The notes under the pieces are model-generated. The model saw nothing but the letters and a program-made list of their open reading frames with translations, did not search any database and was not told the origin of the DNA. DNA of 64,000 bases from Hormiphora californensis (taxonomy: Eukaryota > Ctenophora > Tentaculata > Cydippida > Pleurobrachiidae), in contig CM035362.1 in the NCBI GenBank assembly GCA_020137815.1, forward strand, positions 274,605 to 338,604. The letters are read 5' to 3'. The translations under genes and the position numbers were made by a program. Below are positions 24,967 to 36,560 of this stretch, in pieces. Position 1 is the stretch's first letter. Each line of letters opens with the position of its first letter.

Positions 24967-27847
24967 CTTGTTTTGAACTTTGTTCCGAGGGGAGGTGGTG
25001 TTTGGCTGGTTTGGTGGTGTTTGGCTGGTTTGGTTACAATTAAGGACCAGGATCTCGTCAACGTCAATTTAGAAATGCGCGGAATATTTTAGCGCGTCAC
25101 CTGAGCCGCGCATTAAAAACAGGTGTAAAAAACTAAAAATGATTTTGACAGATTTCAAAATTTCCAGGAAATTTCTTCCGAAGAACTCCTGCGGTTTTCT
25201 CACTCCACTGACGGGGAAGTATACCTTCCGGTATACACGCAGTCAGCCGCAGTACCACTGTGAGTCATTTGGAGAATGAATAACCCTCACTGCTTAGTGA
25301 TTAGATCATCATGCTCCATTGAACTTCCTACTTCGCTCGAGGGGGCAGCTCAGCTTTAGTCTCCCTGCTGGTAACCTGATATTTTCCTATCGAATCAGCT
25401 CCCTCAGCTGCCGCCCTCGCGTACATTTCTCTTTGTGTTAGCTCTCTCTGATCCGGTTGTGTAACTCTTGTCTCATGTAGCTCCAGCTGGTGAATATTAA
25501 TCCCTCCAATGGGAGGGAGGTAACTGGGGTTACAATAACCAATCAGAGGTTTTCTAAGTCTACACGTGATCTGTGAACCGGGATTTCGTGTGTTCATTCT
25601 CTCCTCCCTCTTTCTCCTCTCTCTCCTTTCTCAGCTGTGTTTTTGAATGTTTGGCTGTGACGTCATTCAGCTAAACTTAAAAGTAGTTTCAACTTTCATT
25701 TAGAGGTCGCCAACAGTTTACTAGATATCGCGATTCTGTTTGAGTTGCATATTGTTATCATTGTTTGGAGCCCGAAGGCGAATTCAAAGTTCGAATTAGC
25801 CCAGCCTAGACCTTTTATAATATCACCCTACACAGTCTATAACACTCACACCCATTGTCCAATGCGTGATTGGTGCCTCAATTCTACTGCAGTCAAACTA
25901 TACCACTGTACACTCTTGTAGTCTTGTCCACTACACCCTTGTTAGTTGTTGAGTTGGACTCTCTCAACAACTACTGCATCCCTCCTTTCCATTCATTACA
26001 CGCATATCATCACGGGTGTCTCGAGCCAGCTCCTTTCTATTGTTCAGGTTCCCTAGCAGCTCCCACACTATAGTGTGTAGTTAGATACACAGTTCTCTCT
26101 GGTGTTGTACTCTTCTTTTATTTTTTGACCATTTGCGAAAGTTAGATCAGAAGAATGATCAGCAGTTTCCTTGGTCATCAGGCGTCAGGCTGACAACATT
26201 ACGACAGTAGTCAGTACTCTAAGTTCTAACCTTTCCTTTCCCTTTTATTTATTTCTCATGGCTGATATGATGGGGGTGGCAGGTGGAGTTGTTCCTTACC
26301 AGATATATCATGTTCCCCTCTCTCTAACTATAAAGCTGCAGCAGGTGGGCTACACTCCTAATCATTCGTTCCTATGATGGTAGCTCCCTTGTGATGGTAG
26401 CTCTTTCCCTTGTGTTCCGTGTTATATCGTGTGCAGCACGTCATTCCTCTCCATTAGATGTCCTGGCAAGGGTCGGTAGCCTATTTTACCACTTCACGCC
26501 ACTGCCCCCACACTAAAAGGGTAGTGTTGGTGTTACCCTAGTCTAGCCCTGTTACCTCTGCCAAATAGTGCAATTGGGGGGTTGCCCCACATCCGTGTCA
26601 TTTCGTGTAGAAAATAGATTCCCAAATAAAATTCCATTTTTTGGCTGGGTAAATGAATGTGTCGATGAATGATTGAAATATGAGTTATATTTTCTCTCAG
26701 GCAGTCTGTAATAATTCCCGGCAGGAAGAAAGAAGAATAAAGAAGCTAGCCCCCTCCATTCTTTCAATATCTGCTTCCTTTTTATCCATGCTATGTTATG
26801 CAGAATAGGTATAGTAGTTCTCTCTCGGGAGAAGGAGTTTGAATATGTGTGTGTATGTTGCTTGCCATAAAATGTCGCCTCGTTCAATGATATAGAGACA
26901 CTGCTTGACTCGATCATATCAAAGAGAGGGATATACTTTAGGTTTTTCTGATCTAAAATGTTGTGTGTACAACTGTGCCTCCCCAGACATCTTCTTGGAT
27001 ACAGTATCAGAGTGGTCTTTGCTGTTGAGTATTTGCTACCATAATTATAAGTATTTTGCTAAGTCTGTGTGATAGTCTTCTCCTTTTTTTCTTCCTTGTG
27101 TGCCAGGTTATAAAACCTACCGCGACTGTCGTCAAGGTGATGATATAGTGGCCGACATAACACTCGTGAGTGCTCGTGAGTGATCTGTGATTGTCTGTGC
27201 ATTGAGGAGAGCTACACGTTTTAGGATTGCTTTTAGCAACTTAGTGTTACAATATCATTTTTGTAACCGATCAATAATGAAAGCATTTGTATTGATTGCC
27301 CCTTGTAATGTTAGGGGTACCATTGGTAACTGTAATCGGTAACCTGCGTTGTAGCTAGGTAGGTACGTGAGAAAAACGTTCATTTTTTCCCTGAAGTGGT
27401 GTACCAAGCTCAGCTAGTTAAGAATATTCTCAAAGAGATGTGGTAGATCGTGAAAAATTTAAACTTACAGTAAGAAACTTAATGGGAATTTTATTTTTAA
27501 TTCGTTTAGCTTCCCTTTCCCCTATTTTTACCTTGACATTCTTCTCTTATCGTTTTGGGGTCAACAAATTATCGTATCTTACTGCCCCCAGGAAGATCAG
27601 TTTTGTTTGGTCTGATAATACCAAGAAATCATGCAGGGGGGGGGGGGCACATGATCAGTCCTCCAAATTAATGAGAAAGCACCTTTATGTATCTGATCCT
27701 GCCTCTCTCTTTATTCATTCCATCCATTCCCCATCTCCTCCCCATCATCCCTGCTCAGTGCTCACCTCTCTTTTGTCATTTTCTCTCAGACTTTTTCCAG
27801 GCAAGCTCAACCCTACCACGAGACGTAACTCATTATTATTTTCTAGC
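24967..27847. other. intergenic region with one weak ORF
   Basis: Apart from the weak minus-strand frame at 25328-25597 I see no gene. It contains short CT-rich stretches, a poly-G run near 27636-27646 and no inverted element that I could define. Confidence 0.4.
25328..25597 (-). CDS. possible small protein, 89 aa, unrecognised
   Basis: An uninterrupted minus-strand frame starting ATG in a purine-rich context (AGGAGAGAATGAAC) and ending TAG. The composition is ordinary (no low complexity), with PPIGGINIHQLELHETRV in the middle, and would suit a small soluble or organellar protein. I do not recognise it, and I see neither a signal peptide nor a membrane segment. It may equally be a chance frame; chance frames of this length do occur in this window. 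AATAAA on the minus strand lies near 24931-24936. Confidence 0.35.
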   Translation of the reverse strand: MNTRNPGSQITCRLRKPLIGYCNPSYLPPIGGINIHQLELHETRVTQPDQRELTQREMYARAAAEGADSIGKYQVTSRETKAELPPRAK

Positions 27848-28262
27848 ATGGTATCCGTTAGGGCCATCACGTTGATCCTCTTTGTTACCTCTCTCTTTCC
27901 GGGGATTCTGTCTATTGGGGAAGGTGAGGAAGAGTATGACCTCAAGGTGAGTTAAACGCCCATCTAGACTCTAGATGGGTAACTAATTTCAGTCTCTAGA
28001 TTCTAGAGACTGAAATTAGTTACTCCTGTTACCTCTGTTACTTCTGTTTATCAGAGAAACTGAACGTTTGGTTTCAATTATCACTTTTCTTCTGTGTACT
28101 AAAGTAAAACTCACAATCTACACACAGGTGCGATCGAGGCGTGATGCACAGGCAGATTTGAACGACTACCGGGAACTTCTCTATATCCTGCTGGCCCTGA
28201 TCATAGCGGGGATTATCATTGCAGTTCTGGTGTATGTGTTCTGTTGTGGGAGAAGGGATTGA
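27848..28262 (+). CDS. 77-aa single-pass membrane protein, two exons, unrecognised
   Basis: Exons 27848-27946 and 28128-28262 (TGA) join in phase 0. Residues 1-22 form a signal peptide (hydrophobic core ITLILFVTSLFPGILS). A short acidic then basic linker follows (GEGEEEYDL, RSRRDAQADL), then a strong transmembrane segment (LLYILLALIIAGIIIAVLVY, about 53-72) and a tail FCCGRRD with vicinal cysteines that could be palmitoylated. It would be a type I protein with an extracellular part of only about 30 residues. RSRR before DAQ is a possible furin-like site. I know no family with this arrangement. The intron holds two perfect hairpins. The start is the first ATG that gives the signal peptide; the frame is also open upstream. 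Confidence 0.6.
27959..28022. repeat. two adjacent perfect hairpins in a short intron
   Basis: 27959-27979 is a 10-base stem with a one-base loop (CCCATCTAGA and complement). Directly after it, 27980-28022 is a 21-base perfect stem with a one-base loop (arm TAACTAATTTCAGTCTCTAG plus A). Both lie in the intron of the 77-aa protein gene. Confidence 0.92.
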
Positions 28263-28794
28263 GTGATGTGACACTGAGTCGGGAGTTACAGGAGATCTTC
28301 TTGGACTGATGAACTGTTTGTATAAGTCGTGGTGGATCGGGTTGGAGAGAGAATGGGTACAAGACATTGGAAGGGCGGAAGCCCCGGCCCCTTGAATTTT
28401 ATATTGATATAAAACAATGATTTGGTGGAGACTGGGGACTTTGGGGAGATTGGTGTCATTTTTGCAGATATTATATTTTATTAGAAAAACCGATTTATTT
28501 AGTTCAATCAATTCATTAAGATGAGAGATACGTGTAGAGATACAGAAGATTTATCATCGAGGGAGTGATTACCAGTGTTTTTATAGGCAGGCCTCCTGCT
28601 AATTATTATATAAGCATTTTATATCACCTTAATTCATGAAACCCCACCACATTTTAATTGTATCTGTTCCAAAATGGTTGGTAACGGGCCCGAAGAGGAG
28701 AGGGTTCCCAGATTCAAACAAATTAGGGTACAAATAATTATTGTATTCCCCGAATAGTTGAACCTGCATCCCTACCCCCTCCCTCTCTCCCTCC

Positions 28795-28797
<3 letters not shown>

Positions 28798-28869
<72 letters not shown>
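28798..28869 (+). repeat. (CT)n microsatellite
   Basis: Uninterrupted CT array on +, then CCCCCGGCC and a second short CT run. Confidence 0.95.
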
Positions 28870-28871
<2 letters not shown>

Positions 28872-29656
28872 CCCGGCCTCTCTCTCTCTCACTCTCTTTT
28901 ATATGTGTGTTTGGAGCCAATATGCCGGTACCTACTCCTTAGTAAATGCCCTGTCTAACTCCCCGTCTATAATCACGTGGTTTTGTGTTCTCTTTCCTAC
29001 CCATCTCTATCATGACTCCATCTCCATTGAATTTCTCTCTCCCTTTTTATATCTCTCTTTCTCTCTCCATCTCTCCATCTTTCATTCTTAATCTTCCTTA
29101 GATTCTTAATCTTCCTTAGATTTTCTACTCTATTCTCTATCACATTCTCTCTTTCTTTGCTTATCCGTCTTGCTAATCTATGCATTATATGTACATCCAC
29201 GAACCCATCTATCCCATCCATAATTCCCATCCCTCTCATAATTCATGATGTTTCGCGGTTTTATACTCCGAGACCTACACGTATTCTCCTTTCCCAGAGA
29301 ATTATATCATATTTATACAGCCTACCAATCATGTGCCTATCTTTCTATCTTTCTATCTTAGATTCAACTCCGTCCATCGTTTGTACAAGCAGTATACGCA
29401 ATGACTTTCTCCCTCTATTTCTCTCTTTCTTTCGTTCTCTCTCCCTCTCTTCTCTTTCTCTCTCTTTTGCGTGCTTCCCTTCCCTCTGCATGGAGCAAGC
29501 TTGCCGGTGATTGGTCATTGGCGATCACGTGATTGAAATTCTGGATTCTGATTGGTCGAGAGCTCGAGTCACGTGTTGGGCGATGAAGAGATAATGATCC
29601 TGTAAATTGGGCCACTACGCCGGATGTGTATAAACCGCTCCATCTCTTATTTCTCG

Positions 29657-29664
29657 TTCTCTCT

Positions 29665-29760
<96 letters not shown>

Positions 29761-29815
29761 CCTCTCTCTCTTCTCTCTCTCCCTCTATCTCTCTCTCTCT
29801 CTCTCTTCTCTCTTT
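29657..29815 (+). repeat. (CT)n microsatellite with degenerate right end
   Basis: About 100 bp of pure CT on + followed by TTCTCTCTCCCT-type variants. Confidence 0.95.
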
Positions 29816-30087
29816 CTCTTCGTACTACAATATCTTTCGAGCTTCATCTGCGTATGTGTAATTTGTATCTCTTCTAAACATCGGCTATTCAATAAATCTC
29901 TTCTTATTTAGTTATTAAACCAGTAGATAATATTAAATGTAGGCTGCTCTGTTTCTCTTTTTCGTATTTACATTTTACGGTATGTGCTATATAATTCCTC
30001 ACCCAATATAATTTTATGACGTCATATTCAAGGAAATTAAGTTTTGTTAAGTTTCATACTTTCATGTTTTGAGGCATGGTGACGTCA

Positions 30088-30188
30088 TAATAAAGCAATG
30101 TATGGGGTCACGTACAATGTTTTATTAAAGTTACATAATATGTAACTTTAATAAAACATTGTACGTGACCCCATACATTGCTTTATTA
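30088..30188. repeat. 101-bp perfect palindrome
   Basis: Two arms of about 50 bp, exact reverse complements (arm begins TAATAAAGCAATGTATGGGG), meet at 30138 with essentially no loop. The central part is ACATAATATGT. It is the whole hairpin; I see no clear target duplication. Confidence 0.92.
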
Positions 30189-30343
30189 AAGTTTTATTTT
30201 CGTGCTTCATCTTAATAAACTAGGACTCAGGCAGGAGTCTCAGCGATGAAAATCATAGAAGATACATTTGTTACAAATTACTCGCAACTGCAGTCCTCAA
30301 TAGTTGTTCACATTTTTCATACCCCTTATTTCACGGAAACATC

Positions 30344-30568
30344 TTGATAAGTTGCAGTGGTGGTGCGGTGCTCACTGCTTCGTCATATATTGACCGCCCG
30401 CACAGTGCCGCCTACAATGCAATCCACGACACAGTCAACAATGCAGTCCAAGACGTCAAAGACATACACAATCAATGTAAGCAGACGGTGTCTTTAGACA
30501 TCGTAGATCGCATGCAGGCAACACTTGGGTTAAATACGGGCGGCCAATATGACGAAGCACCACTGTAA
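30344..30568 (+). CDS. possible terminal exon, 74 aa, unrecognised
   Basis: An open frame with ordinary composition (HSAAYNAIHDTVNNAVQDVK, amphipathic helix-like) ending TAA. A plausible acceptor (GATAAGTTGCAG) ends at 30356, inside the frame. I could not find exons upstream that join it, so it may be a chance frame or the remnant of a gene. No function proposed. Confidence 0.25.
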   Translation: MISCSGGAVLTASSYIDRPHSAAYNAIHDTVNNAVQDVKDIHNQCKQTVSLDIVDRMQATLGLNTGGQYDEAPL

Positions 30569-30772
30569 GAGAGATAACAAGACATTGATAGACAGTTGTG
30601 TGCGTGTGTGTGTGTGTGTGCGCCCCAAGATTTCTCTGTCTGGGGTCAGGGGTGGTCAGACCCCGTTTTGTCGTTTTTATTTGATTCTCAGTGCGCTCAG
30701 ATCGGTGCCACCAGACACTACGGTGTATTTCTGAGCCGGATAAATCGGGTCTGAACAAGAGAGAAGGTCTTA

Positions 30773-32410
30773 CACGGTGCACCAGAAGGATCGTCAACCC
30801 AAAGTTGAGCCCACAAAACAAACTTTTGTTGGGGGTGACCCAGGAGGCCTTCCTGGACATCCCCACGGTGAGAAAAGTATATGTTATCGGGGGAAATTTT
30901 TGTCAAAATCGAAAAAACTGGTTTTTGGTCCAAATTTGTGCATAACTTACTTGACTGCCGTTTGATGAAATATCTGATTGACATAAAATAAGTATACAAG
31001 ACCTATTTTTGCACGAGGAATCGATTGCCGGTGGAGAGAAATCTCTAAAATGACCGGAAAATTGTCAAATATGGGAATTTTGTCATTTTTTTGAGATTTT
31101 TGGCCCTTTAACCATTGAAAACGTTGAGATAGGAAGTTGGCAATAGCGCCAATCGTTAAAATGGTCATTTTTCTACGGGATCCCAAAATTTCATGTATAT
31201 CCGATTCATGGTTAGATTTTGGCAAACTATTGAGATGTGCTTACTGAAAAAAGGATAACTTGATTTTCTCGTTTTTTGCGATTTTTTAACTTTTGAAAGA
31301 ATTCTGATTGAAATGGCCAATCAGGGCCATGCTAAAGTTGTTTATGGGACAATTTTCGACCAAAATCCAAGATTTCATGCAAATCCAATGACAGATCATT
31401 GATTTATAGAAAGTTGAAATAGGCAAAAAAGGCCAATTTTTACCATGAAAACAAAAATACACATTTTTTCTTGTCAATTTCCATCAACAACTGGTACCCT
31501 ACCTATTTTTTGCACGTAGAATCGATTGCCGGTGGAGTGGATCCTCTTAAATGATTGGAAAGCGGTCGAAATGTCATTTTTTGGAAGTTTTTGGACCTCC
31601 AAAAAATGGCATTTTGACCGCTTTTCCAATCATTTAAGAGGATCCACTCCACCGGTAATCGATTCTACGTGCAAAAATAGGTAGGGTACCAGTTGTTGAT
31701 GGAAATTGACAAGAAAAAATGTGTATTTTTGTTTTCATGGTAAAAATTGGCCTTTTTTGCCTATTTCAACTTTCTATAAATCAATGATCTGTCATTGGAT
31801 TTGCATGAAATCTTGGATTTTGGTCGAAAATTGTCCCATAAACAACTTTAGCATGGCCCTGATTGGCCATTTCAATCAGAATTCTTTCAAAAGTTAAAAA
31901 ATCGCAAAAAACGAGAAAATCAAGTTATCCTTTTTTCAGTAAGCACATCTCAATAGTTTGCCAAAATCTAACCATGAATCGGATATACATGAAATTTTGG
32001 GATCCCGTAGAAAAATGACCATTTTAACGATTGGCGCTATTGCCAACTTCCTATCTCAACGTTTTCAATGGTTAAAGGGCCAAAAATCTCAAAAAAATGA
32101 CAAAATTCCCATATTTGACAATTTTCCGGTCATTTTAGAGATTTCTCTCCACCGGCAATCGATTCCTCGTGCAAAAATAGGTCTTGTATACTTATTTTAT
32201 GTCAATCAGATATTTCATCAAACGGCAGTCAAGTAAGTTATGCACAAATTTGGACCAAAAACCAGTTTTTTCGATTTTGACAAAAATTTCCCCCGATAAC
32301 ATATACTTTTCTCACCGTGGGGATGTCCAGGAAGGCCTCCTGGGTCACCCCCAACAAAAGTTTGTTTTGTGGGCTCAACTTTGGGTTGACGATCCTTCTG
32401 GTGCACCGTG
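30773..32410. mobile_element. 1.64-kb near-perfect palindromic (fold-back) element, TSD CTTA
   Basis: Both halves are reverse complements about a centre at 31591/31592: any feature at x in the left arm recurs at 63183 minus x in the right. Two pairs of mirrored frames translate identically (92 and 63 residues), so the arms differ at few sites. The ends are CACGGTGCACC and its complement, flanked directly by CTTA on both sides (30769-30772 and 32411-32414). No transposase is encoded; the frames inside are by-products of the arms. CAC ends with a 4-bp TSD fit the Chapaev group; a Transib relation is also possible. Confidence 0.88.
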
Positions 32411-32414
32411 CTTA

Positions 32415-34128
32415 GTCCTTCAAAAATTAAGAACGGAATGACCATTACCATTTCTATTATCTCTGAAATAAGATCATCTTTCAGTCCATAATTTATGCAA
32501 TTATGTTTCGCAATCGATTTGTACTTCTTATGCGACCAAGATCAGTTAAATCACTTAAATCGGACTACCACAAGAGGTTCTCATAAGAAAGAAGGACAGT
32601 GATCATATTTCCGACCATTATTCAGGTCACGTCTTGTGGTCTTGACTGAATTGTAGAATATTCAGTGTGGCCCAATATCTTCTAAACCGCTTGGGAGTGG
32701 TGCAAAAACTCTCGGAATCCAGATTATAGATTTGACTTCAGTGTTAATTTGACCCACTTCCTGTTGACAGACAAACTTCTCTGTTCTCGGGTATTTTCCA
32801 GTATATTAGAACCAATTTGTAGTCTTTTGCGACAAACCGGATGCAAATCGGTTCAGTGGATCGCGTGCAACATCCCTTGAAAGAAACGACCCTTTTTGGG
32901 GGGCGGAGCGGACACCTGTGTGTGGGGGTCGCACCAAGTGTCTATGTCAACAAGTATCATGACCGCTGCTGAGGGGTATATTCGCATCTTCACTATAATG
33001 GGGGCTGGGGGGGGGAGGAACAGTCGTGACTGAACCTCCGATTATATTCAGGTTATGGCTATTTACACTTGAGATCTGATATCTCAGGTTTCAGCGACGG
33101 TTATTCCCTGTGATTGAAGGTAATAGCCGTCACTGAAACCTGGTCTCAGTGGAAAATAGTCGTGGCCTGTTTTCCCCCACAGCGCTATGGATATAAAGTG
33201 GAAATATATCCTTGATCACACAAACGAAACTTGATAAAAGTATGGAAACTGTTCAGACGTCACAGATTGGTGACGCAGTCACCCTTACAACTGAGGCCGC
33301 ACAGAGGAGGACTGCAACACCAAATATTTAGATGAAACTAGGTTAGAAATTATAAGAATGTTCTTTGGTGTTGAATTAGGAGTCAATCAAAATTTGGTTT
33401 TTTTTAAAAACACAATTTCAAGATCAATTCGGTGTCACCACACGTCCACACTCTATTTTGATCAATTTGGTCTATAACTTCTGTTCCTGATCAGATGAAG
33501 ACTTCAAACCACTAACCAGTGCCATTCGATGGGCCTTATCTTTCTCCTTCCAACGCTACCAAAACGATTTCTGTAGCTTATCAGGAACTGGAGATATAAT
33601 CAGTTATGATAATATCGAAGGACCCTTCTATCTCCGGTTCCTGACAAGCTACAGAGCTCATTTTGGTACTGTTGGAAAGATAATTTTAAGGCACATCGAA
33701 TGGCAACGGTTTTGAACCAATTTGAGCAAATTTTTAAAATGCGATCTCAAATTCTCGAAATTGTGTTTTCCCACTCGGTACACTGCAGTGGTAAACGTGG
33801 TGGTATCCCGGGCATGGAGAAGTAATGAAAATAATGCTCCTCATAGGCAGAGCCTTTCGAATCTGGTTCTTGAAATAATGGGATAAATTTCCAGAAGATT
33901 GGATTTCAGGGCTTTTTGAATCTTAGCGCATATAATATATCATGTCATGCCTAGTTATGCCTAGTTATATTTAGCCGATTAGCCGATCGGTATATTGATC
34001 TCTGTATTGATAATTATTTTTAGCATCTCTTTTTCTTGCTCATACATCATCTAGTTAACCCTTACTCTTCCTAATAACCTCATTCAAATGACCATCCTAC
34101 ATTCAGGAAACGTCTATATCTCTTCTTA
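32415..34128. other. intergenic, degraded repeats
   Basis: No gene seen. Imperfect inverted repeats lie at about 33070-33150 (arm GTTTCAGCGACGGTTATT) and 33490-33715 (arms sharing GCCATTCGATG and its complement). They look like old fold-back elements. Confidence 0.4.
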
Positions 34129-34263
34129 ATGAATTACTTAGACCTCTACCATCGACCTCTCGACAGAATTACTATTTTGTCTCCATCTTGCTCTTTTCTC
34201 CCTCTCTCTATCAATCCCTCTATCCATCTCAACCTCTATCTATCATATCTCTCCAATCTCTAT

Positions 34264-34398
<135 letters not shown>

Positions 34399-34497
34399 TA
34401 TATATTTAGCGTCTATAACACGCCGCAAGTAATATCTTAAGTTCTATCAGCTCTCTCCGCACATCGTCTAGCTTGTTAAAACTGTTGACATCTATCA

Positions 34498-34591
34498 TGA
34501 TCGGAGAATAACTTTGTTTCTGTCTCCAATTCCTTCAATGGTTCATTGAAGGAATTGGAGACAGAAACAAAGTTCTCCTCCGATATGATCA
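34498..34591. repeat. 94-bp inverted repeat
   Basis: Arms with few mismatches (core arm AACTTTGTTTCTGTCTCCAA) and a short loop near GGTTCATT. The outer ends are TGATC. Confidence 0.88.
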
Positions 34592-34599
34592 ATGAATCA

Positions 34600-34700
34600 A
34601 TGATACACAATATTATATTTGTATTTAGAGCAAAACTAATTGAAATTATTTTGTTGTTACTCCTTCATTTCCGTCACCATTGCGTTGAATGCAGAAAAGT
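34600..34700 (-). repeat. partial copy of the 2130-2290 repeat family
   Basis: Read on the minus strand it matches about 2199-2290: GGTGACGGAAATGAAGGAGT, then a diverged spacer, then CTAATTTCAATTAGTTTTGC. A second arm was not found here, so this copy is probably truncated. Confidence 0.65.
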
Positions 34701-35025
34701 ATTCTGATATCTCAATCAAATACTTGGTAATGAAATTACCCCTCCACAAAAGCTCATGCAATATAATAACAGGTAAGGGGTGAATTCGTAACCAAATCAA
34801 ATGCTGTCTTTGTGTGGCAGTGCACGCAGTACAAGATGACTGTAGTTGATAGACAGTTGATAGATAAACAGTTGATCATCAGAAGAGCCTACAGAGCAAG
34901 GAATTGAATACCGAGAAGCAGTGAGTTCTTTCGGCCGATATACTTCCCTAGCCCAAGGAAATCTCCAGGGATTTCAGCTGAGAAGACCATGTTATAATCG
35001 AGGTAACTGGAGGCATCCCCAACCA

Positions 35026-35113
35026 CACTGTCAGAGCATTGGCCTGACCCATTCTCGTTTCTCTCAAATATGGGAGTGCGCGAGAACTGTGGTCAGAGCA
35101 TTGACCTGACAGC
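35026..35113 (+). repeat. interspersed repeat, copy 1
   Basis: Contains GTCAGAGCATTGGCCTGACC, CATTCTCG and GAGAACTGTGGTCAGAGCAT. Relatives occur at about 51027-51056 (partial) and, on the minus strand, 59018-59095. The repeated CAGAGCATTGGCCTGAC at both ends of the copy is notable. Confidence 0.65.
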
Positions 35114-36004
35114 AACCACACATATTTCCAGCAGCAGTAGGTGTAAGATGTAAGATGGCCATTGATTGGTTGGTGGTCACCAGGTCACCTTTACACTTTA
35201 CTTGCTTGGCAGGACAGTGACTAAAAAGCAGTAAGATACCGAAATGTTTTATCTGTACAGGGCTTTTCAATAACTGTTTTTAGATTTGATAATTGTTTGT
35301 AAAAGCTTTTGGAGTTTCATTTTCGAGAAGTACTTCGCTCATTCCCGGAAATGTCTTAATAAACGTCTTCGACGATCACCCTACTACAAACTACTATAAT
35401 CGTTCCTTGTACGCTGTTTTTGGTTGAGCCGTTTTGACCTACTTTTCGATGAGTTATGGGCATTTGAATGGAACCCACTCATCACCCAAAATCACAGGTG
35501 ATGCAAAGACAGTGGGACACCCTGTAATTTAAATATCTGTTGCGTTTTTCGACAATCAGTACAGATCTAGGGTTTTCTAGAATCTTCTTTTCTGAGATTT
35601 CTGAATTTCTAGAATCTCTCATAAGCAGTTATCCTTTTGTTCTACTATTTAGGCGAACGATAGTGAAGCTCTTAGGTATCGGAAGCGATTCTTAAGATCG
35701 CTGAATTAAGACGAAACAGTTAGAGAAAGAGAGTGAAATGAATATAGAGATGGAGAAATAGTATGGGTGAGAGAACCTGAAAGAGAGAGAGAGTGAGAGA
35801 AAGAAATAGTAAGAGAGAGAGATAGAAAGAGAGATAAAAAGAGAGAGACCTATAAAAGTAGATAATCAAGGTATATATAACAGAACATTAGCTGTGTGAT
35901 GATGATGACCAATTACTATTGTAGGCTTGAACAGAATACGTAGCTATGGGGACAGTTATAATATCCCCTCAGCTATATCAGAGCTTAGTGACGTCATTAT
36001 TACT

Positions 36005-36560
36005 CCTCTCTCTCTCCTAGTTCTCTCTTAGTTCTCTCTCCTAGTTCTCTCCCAGTTCTCTTTCCTAGTTCTCTCCTAGTTCTCTCTCCTAGTTCTCTCT
36101 CCTAGTTCTCTCCTAGTTCTCTCCTAGTTCTCTCTCCTAGTTCTCTCTCCTAGTTCTCTCTCTCTCCTAGTTCTCTCTCCTGGTTGTCTCCCCTTATCTC
36201 TCCTAGTTCTCTCTCCTAGTTCTCTCCTAGTTCTCTCTCCTAGTTCTCTCCTAGTTTTCCCCTAGTTCTCTCTCCTAGTTCTCTCCTAGTTCTCTCTTAG
36301 TTCTCTCTTAGTGTTAGTTAACTGCTCTGAGTTTCTTTCAGTGGCAGCATCTGTAAAGCTCTGCTGTCCCTGTAGAATATGGGCAGGATATAAATTTGAG
36401 TATTATTATTATTATTATTAGTTCTCTCCTGACTCCTATCATCTCCCCTAGTTCTCTCTCCTAGTTCTCTCCTAGTTCTCTCTCCTAGTTCTCCCTCCTA
36501 GTTCTCTCCTAGTTCTCTTCTAGTTCCCTCCTAGGTCACTCTTAGTCACTGCGCTGGAAA
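36005..36560 (+). repeat. CTAGTTCTCTC minisatellite
   Basis: About 35-40 copies of an 11-15-bp unit CTCTCCTAGTTCT, interrupted by unique sequence at about 36310-36420 that includes a short TTA trinucleotide run. Intergenic. Confidence 0.9.

Larger units (their letters stand above)
28263..30768. other. intergenic, CT arrays and a palindrome
   Basis: No gene is established. Two long CT arrays and a perfect palindrome (30088-30188) are listed separately. A frame at 30344-30568 (74 aa, preceded by TTGCAG) could be a terminal exon, but nothing upstream joins to it. Confidence 0.4.

Noticed and set aside
30947-32236. Identical 92-aa and 63-aa frames on both strands
   Set aside because: They are mirror images in the two palindrome arms; composition is low-complexity AT-rich and resembles no transposase.
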